From Campylobacteraceae bacterium (GTDB taxonomy: Bacteria > Campylobacterota > Campylobacteria > Campylobacterales > Sulfurovaceae), in NCBI GenBank assembly GCA_027080995.1, contig JALWNT010000083.1:1-40824 (forward strand): 40,824 nucleotides of DNA. Reading direction: 5' to 3'. The notes under the pieces were generated by a model that made no database searches, was not told where the DNA came from, and was given only the letters and a program-made list of their open reading frames with translations. Shown piece by piece: positions 19,628 to 27,364 of the stretch; the stretch's first letter is position 1; every line of letters starts with the position of its first letter. Both the position numbers and the translations under genes were made by a program.

Positions 19628-20929
19628 CAAAAGAGTTGCGAGCAAATATTCCCCCGCCTTCTGCGTGATCTTCGCCCGGTAGAGGCCTCCGACTTTTACC
19701 TCCAGATCGTTCGTGTCATTGACCAGGACCTCCCCGTCGATCTCCGGAGCCCAGAGCAGAGGACGAGCGCTGAGTAGATACTCGTGCTCTTCGCTTGGGC
19801 CGTCTATGGCCAGTTCGACCTCTCGGCCGACCATCGCGTCAAGAGACTTTTCCCGTGCGCTCTTCGCGATCTCTCCTAGAACGGCGGTACGTTCCGAGAT
19901 GATCTCTTCGGGGAGCTGCTCCATTGTGTAAGCATCGGTATTCTCTTCGTTGGAATAGGCGAAGACGTTGATCCGGTCGAAGCCGAACTCCGCCAGAAAG
20001 TCGCAGAGTTTCTTGAAGCTCTCTTCACTCTCCCCCGGATGACCCGCGATGACAGACGTTCGGACGAAGCTCCCCTCTTTCGCACGCATCGCTTCGAGAA
20101 GCTCGCGCGTTTTTCCCTCCCCAAAGCCTCGCTTCATCGTCTTGAGCACCCGATCGTCGATGTGTTGGATCGGCATGTCATAATATGTTTGAAAAATTGA
20201 ACTCGCAGAGATGGCGTCGATGAGTTCAAAGGTCGTAGTACTCGGATAGAGATAGAGGATCCGAGCGCTTCGGACTCCCGGGATCAGCTCCACATGACGG
20301 ATCAAATCGATGAGCCCATCTTTCAACCCCATGTCCCGACCGTAACTAGAACTGTCCTGAGAGATGAAACTGAAGTCGTAAAAGCCCTTCTGAGTCAGTG
20401 CGGAGACCTCGGCGACGATGGAGTCGATGGTGCGTGAGTGCAGCCGCCCTTTGAAGGAAGGAATAGCGCAAAAAGAGCAGTTTTGATTGCATCCCTCGGC
20501 GATTTTGATGTAGGCGTGATAGTTGGAACCGGTGATAAGACGCGGGGATTTCTCCGTGGCCAGATAGACTTCGGGGCTGAAACTGCTCTGTTTTTGTGCG
20601 ATCAATTCGTCGATACGCTCATAATCCCCCACACCGGTAAAGATGTCTATCTCGGGCATCTGCTCGGCCAGCTCCTCTTTGTAACGCTCACTCAGACAAC
20701 CACTCATCACCAATAGGGAGTCCTCTTTGCGTCGGCTATGCAGATCGAGGAGCGTAGCGATCGACTCCTCCTTGGCCGCCTCGATAAATCCGCACGTATT
20801 GACGATAATGACGTCGGCTTCCTCGGCATCATCTGTGAGGTCGTAATCGGCCAACTTCCCAAGCATCACTTCGCTGTCGACAAGATTTTTGGTGCAGCCA
20901 AGGCTGACTAGGTGGAGTCTTTTGGGCAT
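19616..20929 (-). CDS. rimO: Ribosomal protein S12 methylthiotransferase
   Basis: RimO is a radical SAM enzyme that adds a methylthio group to the conserved Asp of S12. The ATG at 20929 has AAAGGATCC upstream and gives 437 aa. An in-frame ATG at 20953 is less likely. The N-terminal UPF0004 domain holds cluster cysteines in SLGCTKNLVDSE, VNTCGF and MSGCLSE. The radical SAM motif is GCNQNCSFCAIPSFKGRLHSR. The C-terminal part is a TRAM domain. The substrate Asp is present in rpsL of this window. The last codons and stop lie in a heptanucleotide repeat. tilS follows 93 bp downstream. Confidence 0.95.
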   Translation of the reverse strand: MPKRLHLVSLGCTKNLVDSEVMLGKLADYDLTDDAEEADVIIVNTCGFIEAAKEESIATLLDLHSRRKEDSLLVMSGCLSERYKEELAEQMPEIDIFTGVGDYERIDELIAQKQSSFSPEVYLATEKSPRLITGSNYHAYIKIAEGCNQNCSFCAIPSFKGRLHSRTIDSIVAEVSALTQKGFYDFSFISQDSSSYGRDMGLKDGLIDLIRHVELIPGVRSARILYLYPSTTTFELIDAISASSIFQTYYDMPIQHIDDRVLKTMKRGFGEGKTRELLEAMRAKEGSFVRTSVIAGHPGESEESFKKLCDFLAEFGFDRINVFAYSNEENTDAYTMEQLPEEIISERTAVLGEIAKSAREKSLDAMVGREVELAIDGPSEEHEYLLSARPLLWAPEIDGEVLVNDTNDLEVKVGGLYRAKITQKAGEYLLATLLNEE

Positions 20930-21021
20930 AAGGATCCTTTTTTTCGTATTCAATATTAGGTGATCTATAATCCGAAGTGGTTTTTTCAGTAGCTATCGAA
21001 TTTTCTCAGGAAGCTCGTTAT

Positions 21022-21044
21022 TCGGGGCTTGATCTTGGCCCCGA
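21022..21044. repeat. Hairpin in the rimO/lipoprotein gap
   Basis: TCGGGGC (21022-21028) and GCCCCGA (21038-21044) form a perfect 7-bp stem with a 9-nt loop. No T-run follows on either strand. It lies between two minus-strand genes and may end the lipoprotein transcript by stalling only. Confidence 0.4.
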
Positions 21045-21146
21045 TTCCTTCGGTATCTACACACAACCTACATTCTGCATCACATCAAGAGGGAGATAAA
21101 AGCTCATCGCTTCCGGTTCTTTAGAAAAACCGATCAAGAATAACTA

Positions 21147-21380
21147 TCAGTCATCATTCTCTTTTTGTCCGGAGACTTCTCCTCCGATTCCGAAACCGTT
21201 TCCCAACTCTTTTTCAAAGCCGATGGTTGTCGTCGCTCTATTTTTCACATCACAGCCGCGATCCGCTTCGTAGGCAAAACCTATTCCGCCCCAGAAATCT
21301 GCCGGAGGTGTCGGCTGTGTAGCACATCCACCCAATATTATCAATAAACAAAACGATCCGTATATAACTCTTGTATTCAT
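21147..21380 (-). CDS. Mini-porin-like lipoprotein (truncated paralogue of the adjacent porin)
   Basis: This 77-aa protein has a lipoprotein signal MNTRVIYGSFCLLIILGGC with Cys19 as the lipidated residue. After it, PADFWGGIGFAYEADRG and TTTIGFEKELGNGFGIGGEVSG align with the mature N-terminus of the full porin encoded 170 bp upstream (SADFWGQIGFRYEWND and VVLGVEKQLAYGFGFGAEIAGW). The match ends at the stop, so only the first two or three beta strands are kept. It could be a decayed duplicate or a stable small lipoprotein. A TACAAT box with extended TGG lies 6 nt before the ATG, and no Shine-Dalgarno is seen. Confidence 0.75.
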   Translation of the reverse strand: MNTRVIYGSFCLLIILGGCATQPTPPADFWGGIGFAYEADRGCDVKNRATTTIGFEKELGNGFGIGGEVSGQKENDD

Positions 21381-21386
21381 ATCGGG

Positions 21387-21392
21387 ATTGTA
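21387..21392 (-). promoter_or_regulatory. Extended -10 box abutting the mini-porin start codon
   Basis: TGG-TACAAT on the minus strand ends 6 nt before the ATG at 21380, which would place transcription start on the A of the ATG. There is no Shine-Dalgarno. Confidence 0.5.
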
Positions 21393-21511
21393 CCATCATT
21401 AGTGAGATGAAGACGAATTTTCGAAAACTGATGATTATATACTGATATTCACGTGGAAAAAGGAAAAAATGATGAATATTTATGAAGGTTAGAAAGAATA
21501 GGAAGCGGGAA

Positions 21512-21527
21512 TGAGCCGAGAGGCTCA
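21512..21527 (-). terminator. Terminator of the porin gene
   Basis: On the minus strand TGAGCC-TCTC-GGCTCA forms a perfect 6-bp stem with a 4-nt loop, 22 nt after the porin stop. A moderately pyrimidine-rich tail follows. Confidence 0.6.
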
Positions 21528-21549
21528 CCCCTCTGTCGCACTGCGAGGA

Positions 21550-22791
21550 TTAGAACTTGTAGTAAGCCTCGACACGGACACGCTGCTTGTCAAGAGTAGG
21601 AGCAGCTTCGTACTTCTCACTCCAGTAGCGATACTGAACGCTGGAGTTGATACCCGCAACGGTAAAGTTGTAACCGATGCGTCCACCGAAGGTGTTGTCA
21701 TGGTCACCAGCTACAGAGTTGTCGTAGTCAGTGTAAGCCAGTTCACCCCAGAGCTTTCCGACAGGAAGCTTGTAACCGGCAGTGACACGGGTTCCCCACT
21801 GGCTGTAACCGAAGGCGGCATCTCCACCGAAGTGTCCGCCGATAGCGTTACCCCAGAATGCGCTGGTGCCCAGTCCTGTACCGGCAGTTTTCAGGCTGTA
21901 GTCACCGTCGTTGATGTAGTCAACATACAGAGTGGCATCCAAATCACCCCACTTGGAACCGACTTTTCCAGCGATACCGAAAGTAGCGTCAGTGTTGGTA
22001 AAGTCTCCGTCAACATAAGCAAGTTGCAGACCTGCAGTCACAGTATCGAAGTTGCTAACAGCGCTTCCCCACAGGGACCACATATCTTTCGCTTTGGGGA
22101 GAAGATAAGTGCCGTCATACTTGAAGTTTGCCTTGGGGAAATAGTATCCACTAGCAGTCAAAGTGGTGTTGGCAAGAGACTTATTGATCGCTGCCAGCAT
22201 CCAGATACCAGAGTGACCGGCACCCAGCTGAGTCGTATGCCCTTCATTTGCTCCGTTAGCAACCCATGCACCAACCAGTGTGGTATCGGCAAGGTCAGTA
22301 TTGGCGATAACAATTGCGTCGTAAGCGATATCAAGTACGCCTGCAGAACGGTCAGACCATGCCCAGGGAGAAACCGCCTTGGGGAGAGCCTGGCGACCGG
22401 CTTTGATCGCAGTGTTACCAAAGGTATAAGTCAGGTATGCCTGAGAAACCTCAGCGCTGGTTGCTTCCGTACTACCGTCACCAATCTCGCCACTAACGGC
22501 AGAGAGATCAGCGATGTCGAGACCGAAGTCGCTCCATCCGGCAATCTCAGCGCCGAAGCCGAAGCCGTAAGCAAGTTGCTTCTCGACACCCAGAACTACT
22601 GTGGTAGAGAATTTGTTGTTCTCGCTGTCACCCAAACCATAAGCTGCACCGTTGTCGTTCCACTCGTAACGGAAACCGATCTGTCCCCAGAAGTCTGCAG
22701 ATGCGGGTGCTGCAGGCTCTACGGGAGCGATGTCGCCACCGGCGAAGATAATAGCCGATGCTGCCATCGAGAGTAAAAGTCCTTTTTTCAT
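21550..22791 (-). CDS. Opr-family outer-membrane porin
   Basis: This 413-aa outer-membrane beta-barrel has a signal peptide MKKGLLLSMAASAIIFAGG, a short Pro/Ala-rich linker and then SADFWGQIGFRYEWND. Alternating hydrophobic strands rich in Tyr, Trp and Gly run to the C-terminal RVRVEAYYKF, whose last Phe is the BAM recognition signal. Features such as AIKAGRQALPKAVSPWAWSD are typical of Campylobacterota Opr porins. The start at 22791 has AAGGAG upstream and the frame upstream is discounted. A near-consensus promoter suggests strong expression, so this may be a major outer-membrane protein. The substrate is unknown. Confidence 0.9.
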   Translation of the reverse strand: MKKGLLLSMAASAIIFAGGDIAPVEPAAPASADFWGQIGFRYEWNDNGAAYGLGDSENNKFSTTVVLGVEKQLAYGFGFGAEIAGWSDFGLDIADLSAVSGEIGDGSTEATSAEVSQAYLTYTFGNTAIKAGRQALPKAVSPWAWSDRSAGVLDIAYDAIVIANTDLADTTLVGAWVANGANEGHTTQLGAGHSGIWMLAAINKSLANTTLTASGYYFPKANFKYDGTYLLPKAKDMWSLWGSAVSNFDTVTAGLQLAYVDGDFTNTDATFGIAGKVGSKWGDLDATLYVDYINDGDYSLKTAGTGLGTSAFWGNAIGGHFGGDAAFGYSQWGTRVTAGYKLPVGKLWGELAYTDYDNSVAGDHDNTFGGRIGYNFTVAGINSSVQYRYWSEKYEAAPTLDKQRVRVEAYYKF

Positions 22792-22821
22792 TTGTAACTC
22801 CTTGTTTTTATTTACAAACGT

Positions 22822-22851
22822 AGTATAACACGTTTTTGAGAAGAATGTCAA
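22822..22851 (-). promoter_or_regulatory. Near-consensus sigma70 promoter of the porin
   Basis: On the minus strand TTGACA (22846-22851) is spaced 18 bp from TATACT (22822-22827), 31 nt before the porin ATG. This is one of the few promoters here with a true -35 box, in line with high expression. Confidence 0.75.
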
Positions 22852-22906
22852 TGAAATTAACGAGATTCCAACTTTTTATTAACGAAAAAGAAACAGACTC
22901 GACAAG

Positions 22907-22927
22907 GATCCCCCAAAAGTTGGGATC
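22907..22927. terminator. Hairpin downstream of the SspB-like gene
   Basis: GATCCC and GGGATC arms (within 22907-22927) pair with two bulged bases around the loop. It lies 64 bp after the SspB-like stop and 56 bp before the porin -35, so it may insulate the two genes. Confidence 0.45.
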
Positions 22928-22990
22928 TTTCTATATAAAAAGAGAGAAAACAGTTTTCATTCGAAGAGAGAAACGGTTAACGACGGACGT

Positions 22991-23440
22991 CTATTTCTTC
23001 TTTTTTTTGAGAAGTTTAAGGTTTTCGGGATTCTTGAGCAAAGCTTCCATAGAGCGGGAGGGATCGGGAGCCGGGGATTCGGGGGCCGTTTCGGCGACGT
23101 TGACGGCGATGGGAAACTCGTCAACGTAGATCTGCTTGATCGCCAACAGGGGAATGGTCACCCAAGAGCCGTAATTCTCTTCTCCGAACCCGGCTTCAAA
23201 ACGCAACGCATCCTTTTCCAGAAAGCTGCTTTCATAGGTATAGCCGCTGAGAATAAAAAGAGAGACATCGTGTAGGCGCTTGCGAATCTCTTCGGGGAGA
23301 GGAGGCTCGAAGTCAACGGCATCGATCTGGGCGGCAACGGCAAATTCCACTCCATTGTTCAAAAGGAAATCGATCGTTTTGTAGAGGTATTCCTGCTGAA
23401 GGTGACGATATTCGTCCGTTTGGAAAAGATCCAAAGGCAT
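22991..23440 (-). CDS. SspB-like ClpXP adaptor
   Basis: This 149-aa protein matches the pattern of SspB, the adaptor that delivers ssrA-tagged proteins to ClpXP. Residues 17-41 (EYLYKTIDFLLNNGVEFAV) correspond to the first helix and strand. LFILSGYTYESS is followed by EKDALRFEAGFGE (75-87) and VTIPLLAIKQIYVDE (94-108), as in the E. coli NDEVRFNARFGG and VPLAAVLAIYA segments. A Pro/Glu-rich linker (118-127) leads to the basic-hydrophobic tail NLKLLKKKKK. E. coli SspB ends in the ClpX-binding tail ALRVVK after a similar linker. The start has AAAGGAAC upstream. Identification rests on pattern reading only. Confidence 0.7.
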   Translation of the reverse strand: MPLDLFQTDEYRHLQQEYLYKTIDFLLNNGVEFAVAAQIDAVDFEPPLPEEIRKRLHDVSLFILSGYTYESSFLEKDALRFEAGFGEENYGSWVTIPLLAIKQIYVDEFPIAVNVAETAPESPAPDPSRSMEALLKNPENLKLLKKKKK

Positions 23441-23527
23441 AATGTTCCTTTACATTCTAAGGGATTAATCCCCGTTTTTAAATTGAGGGTTTTTAAAGAT
23501 TGAAACAATGGGCATTCAAAAGCCCAA

Positions 23528-23548
23528 ATTCCGGATCGCACCCGGAAT
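23528..23548. repeat. Palindromic repeat of the ATTCC-N-GGAAT type
   Basis: ATTCCGG (23528-23534) and CCGGAAT (23542-23548) flank a 7-nt loop, within a longer context that reads CGTCATTCCGGGTGCG on the minus strand. This is the form of dispersed palindromes such as Neisseria dRS3 (ATTCCC-N8-GGGAAT). It lies in the 286-bp gap between EI24 and the SspB-like gene, which holds no other gene that I can see. Confidence 0.6.
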
Positions 23549-23726
23549 GACGTAGGTCTTTCTCAGGATTTTCAATTCAATGAATCCTATCACATGGATC
23601 ATTAGAGGGAGCTCGGGTAGGTTACTTTTTTTATCTTTGCCCGAAACGCTTATAAAATTTATATTTAATGTAAGTCTTTTATAGGCGCCATCCAAAACAT
23701 CGGTAACGCTTTTCAAGACGCATGAC

Positions 23727-24416
23727 TCATGATTTTCTATTTTCGGGAATCCCATTTGCCAATAGATAATGCAAAAAGAGTATCTGCGCAAAGAGGGGTG
23801 CGAAAATATTCAAAAGAGGAATATAATTGAAAAGTGCGGCGATCATCGCGATGAGGCCCGCCTTTTTCGCACGCTGTTTCAGGACTTTCGGATCAGAGAT
23901 GAAGAGAGATCCCACATCATAGACCGTCGGTTCCTTGAGCAGAATCGACCAGAGCCAAAGCATCCAGAGCTGCCCGAAAACCGGCACGAAGATCAATGGA
24001 AGTGTCAGAAGGAAAAGAAGCAGAAAAACGATCGACGCTTTGAGCGTGTAGTAGATCGACCGGTGAATCGCCGCGGAGCCGACGGGTCGGATTTGCGGAT
24101 ACTCCCGGGCCGCCAACTGAAGAATCAACTTTTCACTAAAAAGGGACGTAAGCAGAGAGATCGTCACGACAATCAACGCATACCCTGTCGCCAGAGCGGC
24201 CAGAAACGCTCCGCTTTCTTGAAACCAGTGCCATCCGCCCACTCCGGGAATCATTGCGATGTAGGCTGCCACGAAACGCTCGAAAGGCCCCCACCCTACC
24301 CAGAGTACCGTCACCCAGAAAAGGAAGGACCCCAATCCGACCTTCAAAATAAACCCCAGTACCGAGGGACTCAATATATCACGCAGTGCCCGTCCGAGAA
24401 TCTTTGTAAAATTCAT
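23727..24416 (-). CDS. EI24/CysZ-like membrane protein
   Basis: This 229-aa integral membrane protein begins MNFTKILGRALRDILSPSVLGFILKVGLGSFLFW and has four to six hydrophobic segments. The pattern around AREYPQIRPVGSAAIHRSIYYTLKASIVFLLLFLLTLPL and the C-terminal ALFNYIPLLNIFAPLFAQILFLHYLL fits the EI24 domain shared with the sulfate transporter CysZ. No cysteine genes are near, so sulfate uptake is not implied. The start ATG overlaps the stop of the gamma-CA-like gene (ATGA), so the two are coupled. The longer open frame running upstream is a shadow of that gene. Confidence 0.8.
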   Translation of the reverse strand: MNFTKILGRALRDILSPSVLGFILKVGLGSFLFWVTVLWVGWGPFERFVAAYIAMIPGVGGWHWFQESGAFLAALATGYALIVVTISLLTSLFSEKLILQLAAREYPQIRPVGSAAIHRSIYYTLKASIVFLLLFLLTLPLIFVPVFGQLWMLWLWSILLKEPTVYDVGSLFISDPKVLKQRAKKAGLIAMIAALFNYIPLLNIFAPLFAQILFLHYLLANGIPENRKS

Positions 24417-24979
24417 ATGCTTCCTTTTCGATCTGAGGATGTTCCGCCCTTCCGGTACTCCCGCATAAACGCCACATACCGTTTCGCCGAAGCGTAGAGC
24501 TCCGCGACCTCCTCCTCGGTCAATTGACGCACGACTTTCGCCGGAGAGCCGACGATCAAAGAGCGCGGGGGAAAGACTTTGTTCATCGTCACCAGCGCCC
24601 CGGCGCCCACGATCGACTCCCGCCCGATGACCGCCCCGTCGAGAATCGTCGCACTCATCCCGATCAGGCAGGCATCCTCGATCGTGCAGCCGTGCAGCAT
24701 CACCCGATGGCCGATCGTCACATCGTTTCCTACGATCGTCGGATGCCCGTCGCTTTTGTCCGGCTTTTTGTAGTGGGTGACGTGAAGCATGCTCAGATCC
24801 TGGATATTGGTCCGATCGCCGATGCGGATGCGGTGCACATCCCCCCGCACGACCGATCCGAACCAGACCGAAGAGTCCTCCCCGATCTCCACATCGCCGA
24901 TCACCACTGCACCGGGCGCGATCCAGCTCCCAGTGCCCAAGAGGGGTTTCATCCCCTGATATTCCAAAATTCTCGGCAT
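24413..24979 (-). CDS. Gamma-carbonic-anhydrase-like left-handed beta-helix protein
   Basis: This 188-aa hexapeptide-repeat protein is of the YrdA/PaaY/gamma-CA type. Repeats run from GSWIAPGAVVIGDVEIGEDSSVWFGSVVRGD through TIVGNDVTIGHRVMLHGCTIEDACLIGMSATILDGAVIG. The three histidines that bind the metal at the trimer interface are in SMLHVTH, IGHRV and MLHGC. A C-terminal helix packs against the beta-helix. It could be an active carbonic anhydrase or a ferripyochelin-binding-type homologue. The start follows AAAGGAGTAC. It is coupled to the EI24 gene. Confidence 0.88.
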   Translation of the reverse strand: MPRILEYQGMKPLLGTGSWIAPGAVVIGDVEIGEDSSVWFGSVVRGDVHRIRIGDRTNIQDLSMLHVTHYKKPDKSDGHPTIVGNDVTIGHRVMLHGCTIEDACLIGMSATILDGAVIGRESIVGAGALVTMNKVFPPRSLIVGSPAKVVRQLTEEEVAELYASAKRYVAFMREYRKGGTSSDRKGSI

Positions 24980-25010
24980 ATTCGTACTCCTTTATTTTAG
25001 TCGCAAGCAC

Positions 25011-25041
25011 AGAGCTTCGCTCTTCACGTCGCAAGTCGCAA
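25011..25041. repeat. Hairpin plus heptanucleotide repeat upstream of the gamma-CA gene
   Basis: AGAGC-TTC-GCTCT (25011-25023) is a 5-bp hairpin with a 3-nt loop. It is followed by two GTCGCAA units (25028-25041), and another GTCGCAA copy lies on the other side at 25000-25006. Confidence 0.5.
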
Positions 25042-25060
25042 GTGTTTCACCTATCGAAAA

Positions 25061-25084
25061 ATTCCTCACTCCTCATTCCTCACT
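25061..25084. repeat. Heptanucleotide array after ppk
   Basis: Units ATTCCTC, ACTCCTC, ATTCCTC and a partial ACT lie 8 nt beyond the ppk stop (minus-strand gene). The same units, reversed, follow tkt at 12,751. Confidence 0.65.
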
Positions 25085-25091
25085 ATTTTCA

Positions 25092-27197
25092 TCAACTTTC
25101 TTTCAAGAGTTTCTCCGCCAAACGTTTGACGTAGTTGCGATCTCCCCCGCTGCGGCGTTTGCGGGAACGATCGTAGAGTTTGCCGACGTACTTCTCCAGC
25201 AACTCCTGCGAATCGACCGGTTTTTCACCTTCGGCGGGGAGAACGCGGTGATAATTTCCCTCGGCATCCAGGACCCAGCGCAGTTGATTGTCCGCCAACT
25301 GCAGCGTCAGGATCTGTTCGATCCGCTCGGCAAGCGGCTTTTCGACGATCGGCGTCATCAATTCGATGCGACGGTCGAGATTGCGGGGCATAAGGTCCGC
25401 ACTGGAGATGTAACAGCCCGGATCGTCATGCTTGAACCAGAAGATCCGGGGATGCTCCAAGTACTTGCCGATGATACTCGAGACGGTGATGCGCTCGCTC
25501 ACCCCCTCCACACCCGGGCGCAGGCAGCAGATCCCCCGGATGATCAGATCGACCCGGCATCCCGCCTGACTTGTCCGGTAGAGCGCACGGATGATTTCGG
25601 GATGCGCCAGGGAGTTGGCTTTGAGGATGATGTGCCCCTCCTCGCCGTGGGAGGCCTCCTTTTCGATGAGGCGCAGCAGGCGGGGCTTGATCTGGGTCGG
25701 TGACATCGCCAGGGTATGCAGCTTCGTGTGGGTGGAGAAGCCCGTCAAAAAGTGAAAGAAGCGGGTCGCGTCGCTGTTGAACTCTTTGCGGGCCGTAAAA
25801 TAGCTGATGTCGGTGTAAATTTTGGCGGTTCCGGGATTGTAGTTGCCTGTCGCCAGATGCAGATAGCTTTTGAGCCGCCCGTTGCTGCGTTTGATCACCT
25901 GGGCGATTTTGGCGTGAACCTTGAGGCCCGGGATGCCGTAGACGACGTGCGCTCCCGCCTCTTCGAGCTTCTTGGCCCATCGGAGGTTGTTCTCTTCGTC
26001 GAAACGGGCTTTGAGCTCCACGAGTACCGTCACTTGCTTGCCGTCCTGGGCGGCATCGATGAGGGCTTTGACGATGGGGGATTTGGTCCCGACCCGATAG
26101 AGCGTCATCCGGATCGCCAGCGTCTCAGGATCCGCGGCGGCCTGCTGGATGAAGCGAACCACCGGCTCGAAACTCTCGTAGGGGTGATAGAGAACACTGT
26201 CTTGCTGCTCGATCGCCCCGAAGATCTCCTCTCGGTCGAAAGGGGGCAGCACTTTGGGGTTGTAGCTCGGCAGCAGCAGATGCGCCAGCTCTTTCTCCCC
26301 CACGATCTGCCAGAGCGCACCAAGGTTGAGGGGAATGGAGCGGTAGTAGTAGATATCCCCCTCCTCCACTTGCAAGTGCCCGTTGAGAAAATCGACGAGA
26401 TCCGGCTCGGCATCTCCGGTAAGCTCCAAGCGGACGATCTGCCCCTTGTTGCGGCTGCGCAACCCCTCCTCCATCATCTCCAGGAAATCATCGGCCTCCT
26501 CCTCTTCGATCGCCAAATCGGCGTTACGGGTGACGCGAAAAGGGGTGCTGGCGATTTTGCTGTAACCGGGGAAAAGGTCGCCGATGAAGTGCTCCACCAC
26601 ACTCTCGATCGGGATGAAAGTCTCCTCCACTTTCAGAAAACGCGGCAAGAGGCGGGGGATGCGCACAAGGCCGTGCTTGATGTTGCCGTCGGCGTCGCTG
26701 AGCTTGACCGCGAGACCGAAACTGAGATTGTTCAGGTGCGGAAAAGGGTGGGTCGCATCGATGGCGATAGGCAGTATGACCGGATAGATCTCGTCGTAAA
26801 AGGCTTCGCGCATCTGCGCCTGGGCCGCCTCCCCCATCGCTTCGAAAGGACGGATGGATACGGCATGCTCCTCCAATTCCCGCATAATCGTGTTGTAGTT
26901 TTTCTCCAGTTCGATCTTTTCGCGGTGCAGATAGCCCCGAATCGCCGCCAACTGCTCCGCCGGCGTCATCCGGTCCGGCCCCGTCTCCTGGATCCCCGCC
27001 TTGTAGAGAGAGATGAGTCCGGCGACCCGGACCATATAGAACTCGTCGAGGTTGGTCCCGTAGATCGCGACGAATTTCAGCCGCTCCAGCGGCGGCAACT
27101 CCTCCCGGCGCGTCTGGGCCAGAACCCGAGTGTTGAACTGCAGCCAGGAGAGTTCACGGTTGATGTAGAGAGAGGGGTCTTTCAGATCGATGCTCAT
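25092..27197 (-). CDS. ppk1: Polyphosphate kinase 1
   Basis: PPK1 reversibly makes polyphosphate from ATP. The ATG at 27197 has GGAGTACCT upstream and gives 701 aa, a usual length. The N-terminal domain starts YINRELSWLQFNTRVL. The head domain contains HPFPHLNNLSFGLAV. The catalytic C-terminal PLD-like halves carry the phosphorylated His in GLKVHAKIAQV and the second His in KYLEHPRIFWF. LHLATGNYNPGTAKIYTDISYFT and YISSADLMPRNLDRRIELMTP are also present. The basic tail RKRRSGGDRNYVKRLAEKLL is somewhat long. The frame upstream of 27197 crosses a palindromic element and is rejected. Confidence 0.96.
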   Translation of the reverse strand: MSIDLKDPSLYINRELSWLQFNTRVLAQTRREELPPLERLKFVAIYGTNLDEFYMVRVAGLISLYKAGIQETGPDRMTPAEQLAAIRGYLHREKIELEKNYNTIMRELEEHAVSIRPFEAMGEAAQAQMREAFYDEIYPVILPIAIDATHPFPHLNNLSFGLAVKLSDADGNIKHGLVRIPRLLPRFLKVEETFIPIESVVEHFIGDLFPGYSKIASTPFRVTRNADLAIEEEEADDFLEMMEEGLRSRNKGQIVRLELTGDAEPDLVDFLNGHLQVEEGDIYYYRSIPLNLGALWQIVGEKELAHLLLPSYNPKVLPPFDREEIFGAIEQQDSVLYHPYESFEPVVRFIQQAAADPETLAIRMTLYRVGTKSPIVKALIDAAQDGKQVTVLVELKARFDEENNLRWAKKLEEAGAHVVYGIPGLKVHAKIAQVIKRSNGRLKSYLHLATGNYNPGTAKIYTDISYFTARKEFNSDATRFFHFLTGFSTHTKLHTLAMSPTQIKPRLLRLIEKEASHGEEGHIILKANSLAHPEIIRALYRTSQAGCRVDLIIRGICCLRPGVEGVSERITVSSIIGKYLEHPRIFWFKHDDPGCYISSADLMPRNLDRRIELMTPIVEKPLAERIEQILTLQLADNQLRWVLDAEGNYHRVLPAEGEKPVDSQELLEKYVGKLYDRSRKRRSGGDRNYVKRLAEKLLKES

Positions 27198-27245
27198 AGG
27201 TACTCCGATAGTTAAGTAGGATTCGAATCTTCTCGAAAAACAACC

Positions 27246-27353
27246 GGTTTCACTCGAAGCTAAAGGCAGCCGCCAATGAGAAGCGTCAGCGAAGCCGTGA
27301 AGGCTGCGCACCCCTTCGGGGCAGGCGCTCCTTTGTCGCCATCGAGTGAAACC
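27246..27353. repeat. MITE-like inverted repeat between uvrB and ppk
   Basis: GGTTTCACTCGA (27246-27257) is exactly inverted at 27342-27353 (TCGAGTGAAACC). The pairing continues inward with AAAGG (27262-27266) to CCTTT (27330-27334), AGC to GCT and GCC to GGC with single-base bulges. The core holds CCCC-TTC-GGGG at 27311-27321 and an AGCC-GTGAA-GGCT hairpin. The whole 108-bp element can fold into a long branched hairpin. It lies 12 nt after the uvrB stop and 48 nt before ppk. No target-site duplication is clear. A folded intergenic RNA is the alternative to a MITE. Confidence 0.65.
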
Positions 27354-27364
27354 TATCTAAAATC

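Noticed and set aside
24417-25034. N-terminal extension of the EI24 frame
   Set aside because: It runs over the gamma-CA-like gene in another frame. The EI24 family start at 24416 overlaps the previous stop in the normal ATGA manner.
25716-27215. 499-codon open frame antisense to ppk
   Set aside because: It is fully inside ppk, with no family motif and no start signal.
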